DNA from: Leptospira brenneri
Lineage (GTDB): Bacteria > Spirochaetota > Leptospiria > Leptospirales > Leptospiraceae
Length of the DNA: 64,000 bases
Assembly: GCF_002812125.1 (NCBI RefSeq)
Contig: NZ_NPDQ01000007.1
Location: forward strand, 62,001-126,000
Direction: 5' to 3'
Shown: positions 19,054 through 29,062 of the stretch, piece after piece
Layout: each line of letters opens with the position of its first letter
Numbering within the stretch: position 1 is the stretch's first letter
The notes under the pieces: generated by a model
Databases searched by the model: none
Seen by the model: only the letters and a program-made list of their open reading frames with translations
What the model was told of the DNA's origin: nothing
Position numbers and translations under genes: made by a program

Positions 19054-21591
19054 ATGCCTCTAGATACCAGTAAAAATAACCAAAAGATCCCAGTCAATCC
19101 AGGTGAAGTCCTTTTCATCGGAGGCAAAGCCTCTACTTCTATGAACATCCTACACGAAGGATCGGTTCGTATAGAGACCACTCTCGGTGATACAAGCATT
19201 GTTCTCTATAGTTTGGAAGGGGCAAATCTCACACCAGGTATCTTTGCTCTCCTCGAAGGAACTCCTTACCCTTATACCATCAGAGCTAAAACTTCCTGTG
19301 TCATCTCCACGTATGTGATGAACCAACCCAATGCAAAAAAAACTCTCACATCCAAAGTTTCCGTAGGAGTGATGGCAGTTAGAACCTTACTCAAAGAAAT
19401 TGGAGAACTTTATAAACGGGTGCTTTCGATCAAAGGTCTTGCGGCAAAGTTCGAACAGACCATGGACAATTTAGGTGCCGTCTATTATATTTTAAATCCA
19501 TCTATTTTTTCTGATGTAAGTCCTGGAGCACTCATCACTCGAGATGAAAACATCATTGATCCTGTGATGAAACTCATCAGAAACAATCTTGCAGGGTTCC
19601 AAGAACACGGGGGAATTTTACCGGACAAACCAAGTGTTACTTTTTTAGAAGAAGACCACGGCGAATTCTTTGAAAGAAACTATAGCGAATCTGTTGAATG
19701 GAACGATGCAGAATTCCACTTCATTAGAAAAATCCTTTCTGTGAATCCAAAAATTTCACAGGCCTTATTTGAAGCAGATCCAAGCCTATTACAAAGTGCC
19801 GCAGAAAGTTATGTGAAAACTTATCGTGAGTTATTTGAAATTTTAAACAAAGAAACATTCGAACTATCAGAAATGTTAAATACAATGTTTGCTGGAGAAA
19901 ATGCTCTCATTGAAAAATTCAATTTAACATTGGATTTATTTAACACAGGGTATTCTACAATTCCTTCCACTGTTCTATTACCAGTTACCGAATGGGCACT
20001 TAAAAAATCCAAATCCCTACTCGAAGAATACAAACAAATTTTTGGTTCTCCTTTTGCTTCAGTCGGAAATAGTTTAGACAAATTAGAAACAAAACAAACG
20101 GAACTTACTGGTAAATACAGCCACGAACTTTCAGCACAAAAAAACAAAGAGGAACTTTCCGCGCAGAGCAATGGAACCATTCACGCAGGAATCGATACCA
20201 AAGCTCTAAAAACGGAACTTTTAAACTCAGCAAGCCAGATTCTAAACTATTCGCAAGTAGATCCAGAAGCAGTAAAAGAATTTTCGACTCTAATGGTAAA
20301 ACTGAAATCCTTTAAAAACCCATTGGATCCAGAACCAGACAATAGAAAGATCAGAAGAACGATTGCAAAAACCTATTGGGAAGTTTATAAAAAATCTTTC
20401 TCAAAATGGCTTCAGGCAGGAAAACAAGCTCCCAAAGCCGTTGAACTTATGTTACGTTACGGGTACTTCGACGAAACTCTTTTGGATGAAGGCCATATCG
20501 TAGAACTTGTTGGTAGGTTACACCAAGGTGGTGGAAATCCAAGTGCACCAATCCATTACGGAACTGATTGGTTAGAAAGAATCTATTCACGCGAAGCCCC
20601 TACTTCTGTGGATGAACTAGGACAAACCTTTTTCGAAAAACTAAAAATGGATCTAAAAGATTCAGGAATCAAATCAGAAAAAGACATCCCACCAGATTAT
20701 GATACAGGAGAAGCAAGACTTGGTTCTGAAATTTCTTCTATGTATGAACCAAACGTAAGATTAACTTCAGGAAACATTGCCAGCCATTTCCCGATTCTAA
20801 CAAAATACCATATCACAATTCCTTTGGACAAATGTTTTGTTTCCAAAGAAGATGTGGAAAAAGCCCTCCAATATATTTTAAGCGTAGATTACACTGCCTT
20901 CAATAGAGAAGTCATTTATAGAAATGAAGAGATTGGAATCAAAAACGAATTCATCCAAAGATCCATCATTCCTGACTTTATCTTAGTTCCATCCATCGGG
21001 CCTAAGATCATGATGTGGCAGGATCTTTCGATTTTCCGTGGAGCAGGGTCCAAGGAATCAAGAGGCCGTATTTGTATTCCTCACTTCGTAACAGGTGATT
21101 TAAAAACCTTTATGTTGGAAGCCATCGCAGCATTTCGTTGGGAACTTTGTAAAAACATACTTGGTCCCGATTGGAATAACGTGGGGATTCCATCCATCAC
21201 GGCAGATTACACAGATTATGTGCAGTTTTACAAAAAGAGTAAGGACCTTTCTCCAGAACTCAAAGAAAAGATCTCTTCCGAATTCAAACGTTTCCGTACA
21301 GACAGGGATAAATTTGCTTATGATTATTCTATGTGGATTCGGTATGAAGCAGAAGGTGTACAAAGAGTCAATCGTGTCGTCCGATCTATCTTTTACAGAC
21401 ATATCCCTTTCCATAAAAACATCAGAGAAAAAGTAAGTTCACAACCAGCTTATTCAGAATTACACAACCGGTTCAAAAACATTCGAACTCGCCAACATAA
21501 AGAATTCGAAAACAAATACAAAAAGTATATGGATGCGAGCGGGAACCTACCCAAAGAGCTCTATGAAAATTTAACTTTTTACGAAGTTTAG
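19054..21591 (+). CDS. Large protein with an N-terminal cyclic-nucleotide-binding-like domain
   Basis: 845 residues from ATG 19054; an in-frame TTG at 19018 is also possible and neither has a clear ribosome-binding site. The first ~130 residues resemble a CAP/CRP cNMP-binding barrel, with [20 protein letters not shown] and [22 protein letters not shown] strands. The phosphate-binding cassette is not obviously intact. The rest is mostly helical and charged, without transmembrane helices or a helix-turn-helix, and I do not recognise it. Leptospira and related genomes encode large soluble proteins of this kind. A response to cAMP is possible, since an adenylate cyclase is in the window, but unproven. 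Confidence 0.6.
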   Translation: MPLDTSKNNQKIPVNPGEVLFIGGKASTSMNILHEGSVRIETTLGDTSIVLYSLEGANLTPGIFALLEGTPYPYTIRAKTSCVISTYVMNQPNAKKTLTSKVSVGVMAVRTLLKEIGELYKRVLSIKGLAAKFEQTMDNLGAVYYILNPSIFSDVSPGALITRDENIIDPVMKLIRNNLAGFQEHGGILPDKPSVTFLEEDHGEFFERNYSESVEWNDAEFHFIRKILSVNPKISQALFEADPSLLQSAAESYVKTYRELFEILNKETFELSEMLNTMFAGENALIEKFNLTLDLFNTGYSTIPSTVLLPVTEWALKKSKSLLEEYKQIFGSPFASVGNSLDKLETKQTELTGKYSHELSAQKNKEELSAQSNGTIHAGIDTKALKTELLNSASQILNYSQVDPEAVKEFSTLMVKLKSFKNPLDPEPDNRKIRRTIAKTYWEVYKKSFSKWLQAGKQAPKAVELMLRYGYFDETLLDEGHIVELVGRLHQGGGNPSAPIHYGTDWLERIYSREAPTSVDELGQTFFEKLKMDLKDSGIKSEKDIPPDYDTGEARLGSEISSMYEPNVRLTSGNIASHFPILTKYHITIPLDKCFVSKEDVEKALQYILSVDYTAFNREVIYRNEEIGIKNEFIQRSIIPDFILVPSIGPKIMMWQDLSIFRGAGSKESRGRICIPHFVTGDLKTFMLEAIAAFRWELCKNILGPDWNNVGIPSITADYTDYVQFYKKSKDLSPELKEKISSEFKRFRTDRDKFAYDYSMWIRYEAEGVQRVNRVVRSIFYRHIPFHKNIREKVSSQPAYSELHNRFKNIRTRQHKEFENKYKKYMDASGNLPKELYENLTFYEV

Positions 21592-21594
21592 TCC

Positions 21595-21622
21595 TTGCCA
21601 ATTTCCATAAATGCAACATAAT
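21595..21622 (+). promoter_or_regulatory. Predicted sigma-70-type promoter with a leaderless start
   Basis: TTGCCA (21595-21600) and CATAAT (21617-21622) are separated by 16 bases and match -35 and -10 well. Transcription would start about 7 bases on, at or next to the ATG (21630), so the mRNA would be nearly leaderless. There is no Shine-Dalgarno before this ATG, which agrees. The -10 lies in the loop of a long palindrome. Confidence 0.55.
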
Positions 21623-21635
21623 TGCATTTATGGAA
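21603..21635. promoter_or_regulatory. Palindromic operator overlapping the promoter and start codon
   Basis: A 14-bp perfect inverted repeat: TTCCATAAATGCAA (21603-21616) and TTGCATTTATGGAA (21622-21635), with CATAA between. The centre is the -10 box and the right arm contains the start codon of the flavoprotein gene. A repressor dimer here would block RNA polymerase. The core ATGCAA-N5-TTGCAT has the size expected for a winged-helix or TetR-type operator. The regulator is not identifiable nearby. Confidence 0.55.
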
Positions 21636-22532
21636 TCTTCTCAAACATACGATGTAGCCATCATCGGTGGTAGTTTTTCTGGACTTTCCGCCGCACTTTC
21701 CCTAGTTCGATCTTTAAGAAAGATCATTGTCATTGATTCCGAAAGGCCCTGTAACAAAAACACACCTGCCTCTCATAACTTCTTCACTCATGATGGAATG
21801 ACTCCAGGTGAAATTCGTTCCCAAGCATTAAGCGATCTAAAAAAGTATCCTAACTTCCAACTTAGAATCAGCGAAGTAACCAAAATTGAAAAGAAAGACA
21901 ATTTGTATGTTTTAAAAGGGAGTGGATTCGAAGATATCCAAACAGGAAAAATTATTTTTGCCACAGGACTAAAAGATATCTTACCTGAAATTCCTGGGTT
22001 TTCTGAGTCTTGGGGAAAGTCTGTGATCCATTGTCCTTATTGTCACGGTTATGAATATGTGGGAAACAAAACTGGACTTTGGATGAATGAGACAGGAGTA
22101 TTCGAACATTCTAAATTTCTAAAACACTGGTCAAAAGAATTAACCATTTATACAAACGGTCCTATCCAATTTTCTAAAGAAGAACAAATACAATTGGAAA
22201 ATGAAAAAGTCCAAATGGTTACAGAAAAAGTAAAGGCTCTCCTTCACAAGGAGGGACAAATTTTTGCCATTCAATTGGATTCAGGAAAAGAAGTTCCAAT
22301 CGAAGCTTTATACACAAAACTACCGATGGTCCAACATTCTAAGTTACCAGAAGAACTTGGGTGTAACCATCTTCCTAGTGGTCACTTGGAAGTTTCCAAT
22401 CTTTATGAAACGAGTGTTCCCGGTGTTTATGCTGTGGGAGATATGGCTTCCATGTTTCGATCGGTGGCCCATGCTGTCCATTCAGGAAACATCGCCGGCG
22501 CTATGCTCAACCGGTCGATGATCCTCTCCTGA
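21630..22532 (+). CDS. Thioredoxin-reductase-like FAD/NAD(P) oxidoreductase
   Basis: 300 residues. The N-terminal FAD motif VAIIGGSFSGLSAALSL is near residue 9. A redox CPYCHGYE motif (CxxC) is near residue 135, and the C-terminal GVYAVGDMASMFRSVAHAVHSG is the second FAD contact. This is the layout of thioredoxin-reductase-family flavoproteins, including the GliT/HlmI-like small disulfide oxidases. No thioredoxin partner is adjacent. The NAD(P) motif in the middle is not well kept (GLWMNETG where GxGxxA is usual), so it may be an oxidase rather than an NADPH-dependent reductase. Stop codons of this and the next, opposite gene are directly adjacent. Confidence 0.85.
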   Translation: MESSQTYDVAIIGGSFSGLSAALSLVRSLRKIIVIDSERPCNKNTPASHNFFTHDGMTPGEIRSQALSDLKKYPNFQLRISEVTKIEKKDNLYVLKGSGFEDIQTGKIIFATGLKDILPEIPGFSESWGKSVIHCPYCHGYEYVGNKTGLWMNETGVFEHSKFLKHWSKELTIYTNGPIQFSKEEQIQLENEKVQMVTEKVKALLHKEGQIFAIQLDSGKEVPIEALYTKLPMVQHSKLPEELGCNHLPSGHLEVSNLYETSVPGVYAVGDMASMFRSVAHAVHSGNIAGAMLNRSMILS

Positions 22533-23219
22533 TCAAACTTCTTCTACGAAATAAGGTCTTGTGTATTCCCTGACAATTTCCACAACAAATCGACCCCAAG
22601 ATTTGGGGTCTTCTTGGGAAATATTGACCTGTTTGATTTTTGGAAAATAGGCTGTGGGTTTAAAAACGGAATGGGTAAGTTCCAGGGCCCTGAGGTAATT
22701 ATCCAACCGTTTTACTTTTACAAAATTGATGATTTCGTTTTGGATTTTTTCTTTCGGAAGGTATCCCACAATGATCATTCGCGGGAATAGGTTTTTTTTG
22801 AGAAGTCCGATGAAGTCTTCAAAACTATCCACCCGGTCGATGAATCCTTCGTAAGCACCACCACCCAGGTTCATAATCTGGGTGACAATGTCCATGGAGA
22901 AGGAGACCCCTTCCATGGTGGACATATCAGAGATGATGACAAGTCCCTCGTCCGGTTGGAATACCTTAAACATATCAGCACCCTTAAAATGACGACGCAG
23001 GAGTTTTGCAGCTGATACATCGATTTCTTGAGCTTTGGCGAGGAGAACCTTCCCTTGAGGGTCTAGGATGGGGTCTCGCGTGATGAGATACCGTTTTTTG
23101 ACGGCATTTTGGTTCATGACTCGAAAGGCCTTTACTTTTTCCTCGATTTCATCCAAGGTTGAGTATCCAATCTTTAGTACATTTTCCCGTTTGCGTTTCC
23201 CGATGTCTGTTTCTTCCAT
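22533..23219 (-). CDS. Conserved-looking cytosolic protein of unknown function
   Basis: 228 residues, charged, with no signal peptide or membrane helix. Residues ~45-80 ([20 protein letters not shown] and following) resemble a small N-terminal domain often placed before HD-GYP or other cyclic-di-GMP output domains, but no such output domain follows. The middle contains [17 protein letters not shown] and [15 protein letters not shown] do not recognise the family. It is divergent from the lipoprotein gene at 23303, so the two may share a regulatory region (23220-23302). Confidence 0.55.
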   Translation of the reverse strand: MEETDIGKRKRENVLKIGYSTLDEIEEKVKAFRVMNQNAVKKRYLITRDPILDPQGKVLLAKAQEIDVSAAKLLRRHFKGADMFKVFQPDEGLVIISDMSTMEGVSFSMDIVTQIMNLGGGAYEGFIDRVDSFEDFIGLLKKNLFPRMIIVGYLPKEKIQNEIINFVKVKRLDNYLRALELTHSVFKPTAYFPKIKQVNISQEDPKSWGRFVVEIVREYTRPYFVEEV

Positions 23220-23302
23220 GAAAGCTTGGTGCCTAAATCTTTGTATTGCTTATCCTATGGCAATTCTACCAATGTATAGCATATTTTTGTCTAAGGAATA
23301 GA

Positions 23303-23707
23303 ATGAGGTTTAATTTTTCCCTATTTCCCCTACTCTTACTTGTAATTCACTGCTCTACTGTGGATTTCATCCCAGAACCTGATTACAGGCCAAATGATTC
23401 CCGTTATAAGGTAAACTCCTGGGAAGAAGTGGAAATCCTCCGTGAACGTCCCAAACGACTCTTTAAAATTGTGGGAGAGATAGTCATTCGTAATACAGAA
23501 GACTTGACTTGGGAGGATTATGAACCTCGTGTCAAAAAGGATTTGTTTCGAAGGAAAATTGATGGAGTTTGGATGACAGAAAAAAATCAAACAACAGTTG
23601 ATTCAGTGACTGTGGAAACTATGGACCAAAAGGGTCGCTCTACCAATTCTTTTCTACAAAAATCAAACCTTCCTAGTTGGAAGGGATATGCATATAGGTA
23701 CAAATAA
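23303..23707 (+). CDS. Small lipoprotein
   Basis: 134 residues from ATG 23303, which has AAGGA 5 bases upstream; the longer frame from 23246 lacks a site and would bury the signal peptide. The signal peptide MRFNFSLFPLLLLVIHC ends in a lipobox Cys at position 17. The mature part is charged with two Trp-containing segments (ILRERPKRLFKIVGEIVIRN). It resembles small envelope lipoproteins of Leptospira with no assigned role. The following gene starts 5 bases after its stop, so they are probably in one operon. Confidence 0.65.
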   Translation: MRFNFSLFPLLLLVIHCSTVDFIPEPDYRPNDSRYKVNSWEEVEILRERPKRLFKIVGEIVIRNTEDLTWEDYEPRVKKDLFRRKIDGVWMTEKNQTTVDSVTVETMDQKGRSTNSFLQKSNLPSWKGYAYRYK

Positions 23708-23712
23708 AATTT

Positions 23713-24204
23713 ATGCCGAGAATCTTTGACTCAGAAATCTATATTTCACCGAGTGATGAGTGGATCTTCCGTGAAAATCCTATTGATAAAGAAGAAATCC
23801 TACAATATTTCCGAAACAATCTTCATGGGAATGGAAAAGGAGTTTATATTGAGAATCAGTTTGGAGAACTCTCAGAACATGGATACATTCGCATTGATGG
23901 ATGCCCTTGTCATGTCCTTCATGTCGAACCAACGGAGACTGAACTAGTCTTTCATACCGATGACGGAAGAAGTTATCCTTTTGGTGAATTTGAAATTTAT
24001 GAAACCAGTGATGGTGGTCTTTTGGGCCTACGGTCTGCAGAAGAAAGAATTAAATACCGTTTTACATGGAATGCAGCCAAAGAACTTTCAGATCATTTAG
24101 AAGAGGAAGGTGAATCTACCTATTTAGAATGGAAGGGAGTTAAGATGGAAGTTCCGAAATATTTGGGAGAGATTTCCGTCCCTCTCCCAACAGATTTTTC
24201 TTAA
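23713..24204 (+). CDS. DUF1285-like protein of unknown function
   Basis: 163 residues, cytosolic and acidic. The order of motifs resembles DUF1285 proteins: a Trp-containing strand followed by NPIDKEEILQYFRNNL, then GKGVYIENQFGE and YIRIDGCPCHVLHVEP. My assignment is from pattern memory only. No catalytic residues can be named; the CPC motif might bind metal. It is likely co-transcribed with the lipoprotein gene upstream. Its stop overlaps the stop of the convergent TPR gene by four bases. Confidence 0.5.
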   Translation: MPRIFDSEIYISPSDEWIFRENPIDKEEILQYFRNNLHGNGKGVYIENQFGELSEHGYIRIDGCPCHVLHVEPTETELVFHTDDGRSYPFGEFEIYETSDGGLLGLRSAEERIKYRFTWNAAKELSDHLEEEGESTYLEWKGVKMEVPKYLGEISVPLPTDFS

Positions 24205-24698
24205 TTCGAAGGAGCTTCCTCGTCAGATTTTAGTTCTCTCCAAAGTTCATTGGCTTCGGAAAAATCTTTTTTTAGAGAAAGTGCTTTGTGAAGGTATTGT
24301 AAGGATCTTTCTGGACGGTTCCATAACTTATATAAAGTAGCGAGATTAAAATAAGAAATATGAGGAGCATCATTTCGTTCACAACGAACCGATTTTTTAA
24401 GCCAGTAGACAGCTTCTTTATCATTTCCCATCCGTAACAAAAGAACTCCGATTTCATTACATGGATTGCCATATTCATGGTTCAAACTCACCGCTTTGTA
24501 GTACGATGCGAGAGCATCACTCCATTGGCCGAGGGCATTTTGAACCAATCCTAAGTAAAAATAAGCTTCTTCGGATTCTTCCAATTCCAAACTGGAACGA
24601 AGGTGAAACTCGGCTCGGTCTAAGTCACCGACTTTAAAATGGTCTTTTGCTAAATCTAAGGAAAGTTGGAAAGAACTAGAAGACAATGAGATCCTCAC
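24201..24698 (-). CDS. TPR-repeat protein
   Basis: 165 residues starting at GTG 24698, with no strong ribosome-binding site; no ATG is available. It consists of about four tetratricopeptide repeats, for example AEFHLRSSLELEESEEAYFY, GNPCNEIGVLLLRMGNDKEA and ISYFNLATLYKLWNRPERSL. Such proteins are interaction scaffolds. It lacks a signal peptide. It lies 49 bases downstream of dxs on the same strand, so it may be at the end of that operon. Confidence 0.7.
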   Translation of the reverse strand: MRISLSSSSFQLSLDLAKDHFKVGDLDRAEFHLRSSLELEESEEAYFYLGLVQNALGQWSDALASYYKAVSLNHEYGNPCNEIGVLLLRMGNDKEAVYWLKKSVRCERNDAPHISYFNLATLYKLWNRPERSLQYLHKALSLKKDFSEANELWRELKSDEEAPSN

Positions 24699-24747
24699 CT
24701 GTTTTCTTTCATTTTCGGAACTCTTTACAATATCCCTAAAACTAATT

Positions 24748-26637
24748 TTATTTTTTCAAAGACAAAATCAATTCTTCTGCGATTTGCGAAGCAGTCAGTC
24801 GGTAATGATCCAAAATTTGGTTCCTTTCTCCATGATGGATGGGTTCTGGCGGCAAGGCAAAGGTCTTTAAAAACTTACCAAGTAAATCAGAAGGAATCTC
24901 ATTCAAAAGAAAACCGGAAGCACCAGCATGAATATAACTTTCATCTAAAATGACAAATCTTTGGTTCTTGCCAATTTGTCCATGGACAAGTTCTGTATCA
25001 TAAGGGCGTAACCAAAATAGATCCACAACAGAAACCGAGATCCCTTGTTGTTTTAAATTCTCAGCCACCGAATTTGCAATCGGTAACATAAACCCAATAG
25101 ATAAAATAAGTAAGTCTTTTCCTTCCGAAACCAATCGGCCTTTTGCCTTCGTGACATGGCGTGGCGCATCAAACTTTAACTCGCGTAAGTCGCCATTATC
25201 TTTAGGAAAACGAATTGCTATTGGATGCTCCGTATAGTCTTTCATAAAATAAAGACTATCAATGATATCTTGGGCAGAACTTGGAACAATGATATCCATG
25301 TTGGGAAGTCCTGCTAAATAACCAAGATCCGAAAGACCTTGGTGGGTTTCCCCATCAGGACCCACAATCCCAGCCCGATCGATCACAAACCGAACCGGTA
25401 AATTCATAAGGGATACATCTTCCACAAGTTGGTCCATCGCCCGAGTCAGGAATGTGGAATAAATACACATAAAAGGAATGGCACCACCACTTGTCATGGC
25501 ACCAGCAAATGCTACGGAATGTTGTTCGGCAATTCCTACATCAAAGGTATGTTCTGGGTATGCCTCTTCGTATTCCCGAAGCCCTGAACCTTCAATCATC
25601 GCAGGGGTAATCACAGCGATACGTTTGTCTTTATCGGTAAGGTCAGTAAGAGTTTTTCCAACAATCTTAGAAAGACTAATTTTATTGGAATCAGAAGAAG
25701 CCATCTTTCCCGACTCTTTGTTAAACGGTGTCACACCATGGTATTTGATGGGATCGGCTTCGGCTGGTTTGTATCCTTTTCCTTTTTGTGTTAGTACATG
25801 CAAAAGGATTGGGCCTTGGATTTTAGAAAGGTTCTGAAGCATATGAACCACTCGATTCACATCATGACCATCAATCGGTCCAAAATAAGTGAATCCTAAA
25901 TCTTCAAAAAGCCCACCAGGACGCATCATAAAATGTTTAAACGAGGTTTCCATATTATGAGCAAGGGCTTGTAAGGCAGGCCCAATGAGCGGGATCCATT
26001 TTAAAAAACTATAAAATGCCGTCTTACCTCTGTTATAAACTTGAGATGAGATGATACGATTTAAATAATTCGAAATGGAACCCACATTTTTGGAAATCGA
26101 CATATAGTTATCATTCAAAATGACAAGCATATTCGGTTTGATATGGCCGCCATGGTTCATGGCTTCAATGGCCATTCCCGTAGCAATGGAGGCGTCTCCA
26201 ATCACTGCAGCAACTTTATAGTCTTTGCCTAGTAGATCACGGGCACAAGCCTCACCAAGTGCTTGGGAAATAGAAGTCCCCGCATGGCCTGTGTTGTATA
26301 AATCGTACTCCGATTCTTCTCGTTTAGGGAACCCAGAAAGTCCTTTCCATTTTCGAACGGTGGGGAGTTCTTTTTTTCGACCAGTAAGGATTTTATGAGG
26401 ATAGGTTTGGTGGCCCACATCCCAGATGATTTTGTCCTGGGGGGTCTGGAAAACATAGTGAAGGGCTACTGTGAGTTCCACAACGCCTAAATTGCTGGCG
26501 AAGTGCCCTCCCACGTCGGAGAGGGTGTCAATGATGTATTCCCGAAGGTCATGGCAGACCTTGGGGAGTTCTGCTTCTGTTATCTTTCTAAGGTCTTCGG
26601 GAAATTCAATTTTGTCAAGATAAGGGTAAGATGGCAT
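24748..26637 (-). CDS. dxs: 1-deoxy-D-xylulose-5-phosphate synthase
   Basis: 629 residues, full length. Seen: GHQTYPHKILTGR, the thiamine-diphosphate-binding GDASIATGMAIEAMNHGGH, NDNYMSISKNVG, GPIDGHD, and in the C-terminal half FDVGIAEQHSVAFAGAM and ETHQGLSD. DXS condenses pyruvate and glyceraldehyde-3-phosphate in the first MEP-pathway step, in the cytosol. dxr, the next enzyme, is about 8 kb upstream in the same minus-strand run, with uppS, which uses the end product. It starts 7 bases after the adenylate cyclase gene. Confidence 0.95.
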   Translation of the reverse strand: MPSYPYLDKIEFPEDLRKITEAELPKVCHDLREYIIDTLSDVGGHFASNLGVVELTVALHYVFQTPQDKIIWDVGHQTYPHKILTGRKKELPTVRKWKGLSGFPKREESEYDLYNTGHAGTSISQALGEACARDLLGKDYKVAAVIGDASIATGMAIEAMNHGGHIKPNMLVILNDNYMSISKNVGSISNYLNRIISSQVYNRGKTAFYSFLKWIPLIGPALQALAHNMETSFKHFMMRPGGLFEDLGFTYFGPIDGHDVNRVVHMLQNLSKIQGPILLHVLTQKGKGYKPAEADPIKYHGVTPFNKESGKMASSDSNKISLSKIVGKTLTDLTDKDKRIAVITPAMIEGSGLREYEEAYPEHTFDVGIAEQHSVAFAGAMTSGGAIPFMCIYSTFLTRAMDQLVEDVSLMNLPVRFVIDRAGIVGPDGETHQGLSDLGYLAGLPNMDIIVPSSAQDIIDSLYFMKDYTEHPIAIRFPKDNGDLRELKFDAPRHVTKAKGRLVSEGKDLLILSIGFMLPIANSVAENLKQQGISVSVVDLFWLRPYDTELVHGQIGKNQRFVILDESYIHAGASGFLLNEIPSDLLGKFLKTFALPPEPIHHGERNQILDHYRLTASQIAEELILSLKK

Positions 26638-26644
26638 GTAAACT

Positions 26645-28972
26645 TCATGTTGCCGCCTTTTGGAGAGGCCGCTTCATTTTCTCCATATCTTCTGGGTTTG
26701 TGATTCCAAGCAATTCGTAAATCCGAACAGGTTGGGTTTTTCCTTTTACTCGCACTAAATCTAATTCCCTGGCAACCACCCGATCCTTTACTTTTTCGTA
26801 AGTATACTCAGAGATGATGACGTTGGTGGTGTACATTTTATTGGACCCTTCCAAACGGGAGCCTAAGTTGATTGTGTCCCCCATACAGGTGTATTCCATC
26901 CTATGTGAGGAACCCATATTTCCCACAACCGCTGGACCTGAATTCAGACCACAACCAATATCGATCACAGGAACATTTCGTTCTGCCCATTTTTGTTGGA
27001 GGACTTTTAAATAATCAAGCTGTGCTAGTGCAGCAACACAAGCGTAGTACGCATGGTCTTCTAAAGGAACCGGTGCTCCCCAGAATGCCATAATCGCATC
27101 TCCCATATACTTATCAATGGTTCCCTTGTATTCAATGATGATGTCCGTCATTGCTGATAGGTATTCGTTGAGCAACTTCACTAAATCTTCCGGTCCTAAT
27201 TGTTCAGAGATGGTGGTAAACCCACGAACGTCAGAGAAGAAAATTGTGATTTCTCGTTTCGATCCACCCAGAGCTAAATTGTCAGGGTGTTTGAGGAGTT
27301 CATCCACAACGTCTTTCGATACGAATTTAGAAAAAGTCTGACGGATGTATTTTACGTTTTCTTCTTCTGTTAAGATCCTAAATCCGATGATGGCCACAAA
27401 AACCACAATTTGTTCGATGGTCACTGAAGGAAGGACTGTGATGAGATTAAACGTTTGGAAAATATAAAGCGCAGCAACCACATAGAGTAATAACTGAGTT
27501 AACATAATCACAAAACCGATATGTGTTTTTACCCTTGGTTGTAAAAAACCAATCATCACACCAAGGCCCACATAAATTAGAAAAATCCCCCAGTTGGGAA
27601 CTGTGGATAAAAAGTCCTGGTTTAAGATGGTATTGATTGCATGGGCGTGGTGTTCGATTCCGGACATATCACCAAACGGAGATAAGTGGGAGTCTTTAGA
27701 AGCTCCGCGACCCGTTGCATAATACATAGCAACTAGGAAAATTTTGTTATTGATTTGGTTGGCTTCGAGTAATTCAGCATCCCAGTCATTGGTAACTTCA
27801 AAAATTTCGTTTTGTTTGAAAGAGTAACGGCCACCCACGAAGTTGATTTCCATTTGGCCTTCCCAGTCAATGGGAATCACAACTTCTCTTTTCTCATTCG
27901 GACTTTGCATTACATCTCTTTCTTCGAACTTACGTTCTTTGATGTTGAACTCGCGAATGATTTTGTTTGGAATGTTGGACAATTTAACATAGTGTCCCAT
28001 ATTCACTTCTACATCTCTTTGTACATCAATGCCGTAGTATTTACAAACAATGAGTAAGTCGATGGATGGGAAATATTCTGTTTCTCTGTCCCGACCAGAG
28101 TTATAAACCTTTACCACAAGTGGCATTTTACGGTTCAAACCAGATTCGTCTTTTTTTACGTTCGCAAAACCAAGACCAGCTGACAATTCACCAATTGGTT
28201 CAATCGGAGGCTGAGGAAATTTCACCCAGGAAATTCCCGCATCGTTTTCATCAATTACGTTTTTCAATTGGAACTTACGAAGGATATCAATTCGTTTTTC
28301 TAAATTGAGAACCGCTTCTTTTGATTCCGCACTGACTTCCATAGGGTAGTCAAAGAGGACATTCCGGTTCTTTTGAAGAGCGGCTGCCATCTCTTCTGAT
28401 TGACCGGGTTTGTAATCTACGAAGAAAATATCGAACATTAGAATGTTATTCGATTCTTTAAATGTATCAATGATATCAGCATAGTAACCCCAAGGTAAAG
28501 GCCAAGTCCCTTGTAGTTTTTCTAATGATTCTGTTGTGATACCAATGATATTGATATCCTTACGAGCCTTAGCTGGAGGTTGGAACTGGATGTATTCGAT
28601 GCGACCCGTATCACCTTCACTTTCTGTTTTGGTATTTGATCCACGTAGGAATTGAAAACGAGTCGAAACGGAATTCTCTTCCAAATCTTTTAGAGGTTGG
28701 AAGGTATTTACCATAGCATACATAAAAATGGCAATTACATAGGACAACCAAATGGCACCTGACTTTTGTTTATCTTTAGATACCTTTTCAATCGTTTTAT
28801 AGACAAAGTAAGAAGATGCGAGTAAGGCAAGTAAACCGCCAATCAGGAAGGAAAATTCATATTCCCATCCTGTCATTACGACAGAAATGATCACACCGAG
28901 TGAACCTAGGGTGGCGACGGTAACACTGAGATAGTCCAAAATCGAAAGCGATTTTGATTCTTTGTCGGACAT
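26645..28972 (-). CDS. CHASE2-domain membrane adenylate (or guanylate) cyclase
   Basis: 775 residues. An N-terminal transmembrane pair (residues ~15-85) leads to a large extracytoplasmic CHASE2-type sensor (~110-430, including DIIGIT-like and FDIFFVDYKPG strands). Three more helices follow (~450-540), then a class III cyclase domain (~575-750). That domain has the two metal-binding Asp residues in IFFSDVRGFTTISE and MGDAIMAFWGAPV. It makes cAMP in most relatives. The nucleotide specificity cannot be fixed by eye. It sits between trpA and dxs without an obvious metabolic link. A strong hairpin masks its ribosome-binding site (28974-29032). Confidence 0.9.
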   Translation of the reverse strand: MSDKESKSLSILDYLSVTVATLGSLGVIISVVMTGWEYEFSFLIGGLLALLASSYFVYKTIEKVSKDKQKSGAIWLSYVIAIFMYAMVNTFQPLKDLEENSVSTRFQFLRGSNTKTESEGDTGRIEYIQFQPPAKARKDINIIGITTESLEKLQGTWPLPWGYYADIIDTFKESNNILMFDIFFVDYKPGQSEEMAAALQKNRNVLFDYPMEVSAESKEAVLNLEKRIDILRKFQLKNVIDENDAGISWVKFPQPPIEPIGELSAGLGFANVKKDESGLNRKMPLVVKVYNSGRDRETEYFPSIDLLIVCKYYGIDVQRDVEVNMGHYVKLSNIPNKIIREFNIKERKFEERDVMQSPNEKREVVIPIDWEGQMEINFVGGRYSFKQNEIFEVTNDWDAELLEANQINNKIFLVAMYYATGRGASKDSHLSPFGDMSGIEHHAHAINTILNQDFLSTVPNWGIFLIYVGLGVMIGFLQPRVKTHIGFVIMLTQLLLYVVAALYIFQTFNLITVLPSVTIEQIVVFVAIIGFRILTEEENVKYIRQTFSKFVSKDVVDELLKHPDNLALGGSKREITIFFSDVRGFTTISEQLGPEDLVKLLNEYLSAMTDIIIEYKGTIDKYMGDAIMAFWGAPVPLEDHAYYACVAALAQLDYLKVLQQKWAERNVPVIDIGCGLNSGPAVVGNMGSSHRMEYTCMGDTINLGSRLEGSNKMYTTNVIISEYTYEKVKDRVVARELDLVRVKGKTQPVRIYELLGITNPEDMEKMKRPLQKAAT

Positions 28973-28973
28973 A

Positions 28974-29032
28974 GAGCCTCTTTATTCGTTTGGGAATTTC
29001 CGACCATTTTCCCGGAATTTTTAAAGAGACTC
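28974..29032 (-). promoter_or_regulatory. Leader hairpin masking the cyclase ribosome-binding site
   Basis: On the minus strand the RNA segment GAGTCTCTTT (29032-29023) pairs with AAAGAGGCTC (28983-28974), 10 bp with one G-U, enclosing a further nested GGGAA/TTCCC stem. The right arm contains AAAGAGG, the Shine-Dalgarno of the cyclase gene (ATG at 28972). When folded, translation should be limited. It could also be a partial transcription barrier after trpA. Confidence 0.4.
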
Positions 29033-29062
29033 AAATGTTTTTGGTAAGTGCGGGAAAAAAAT

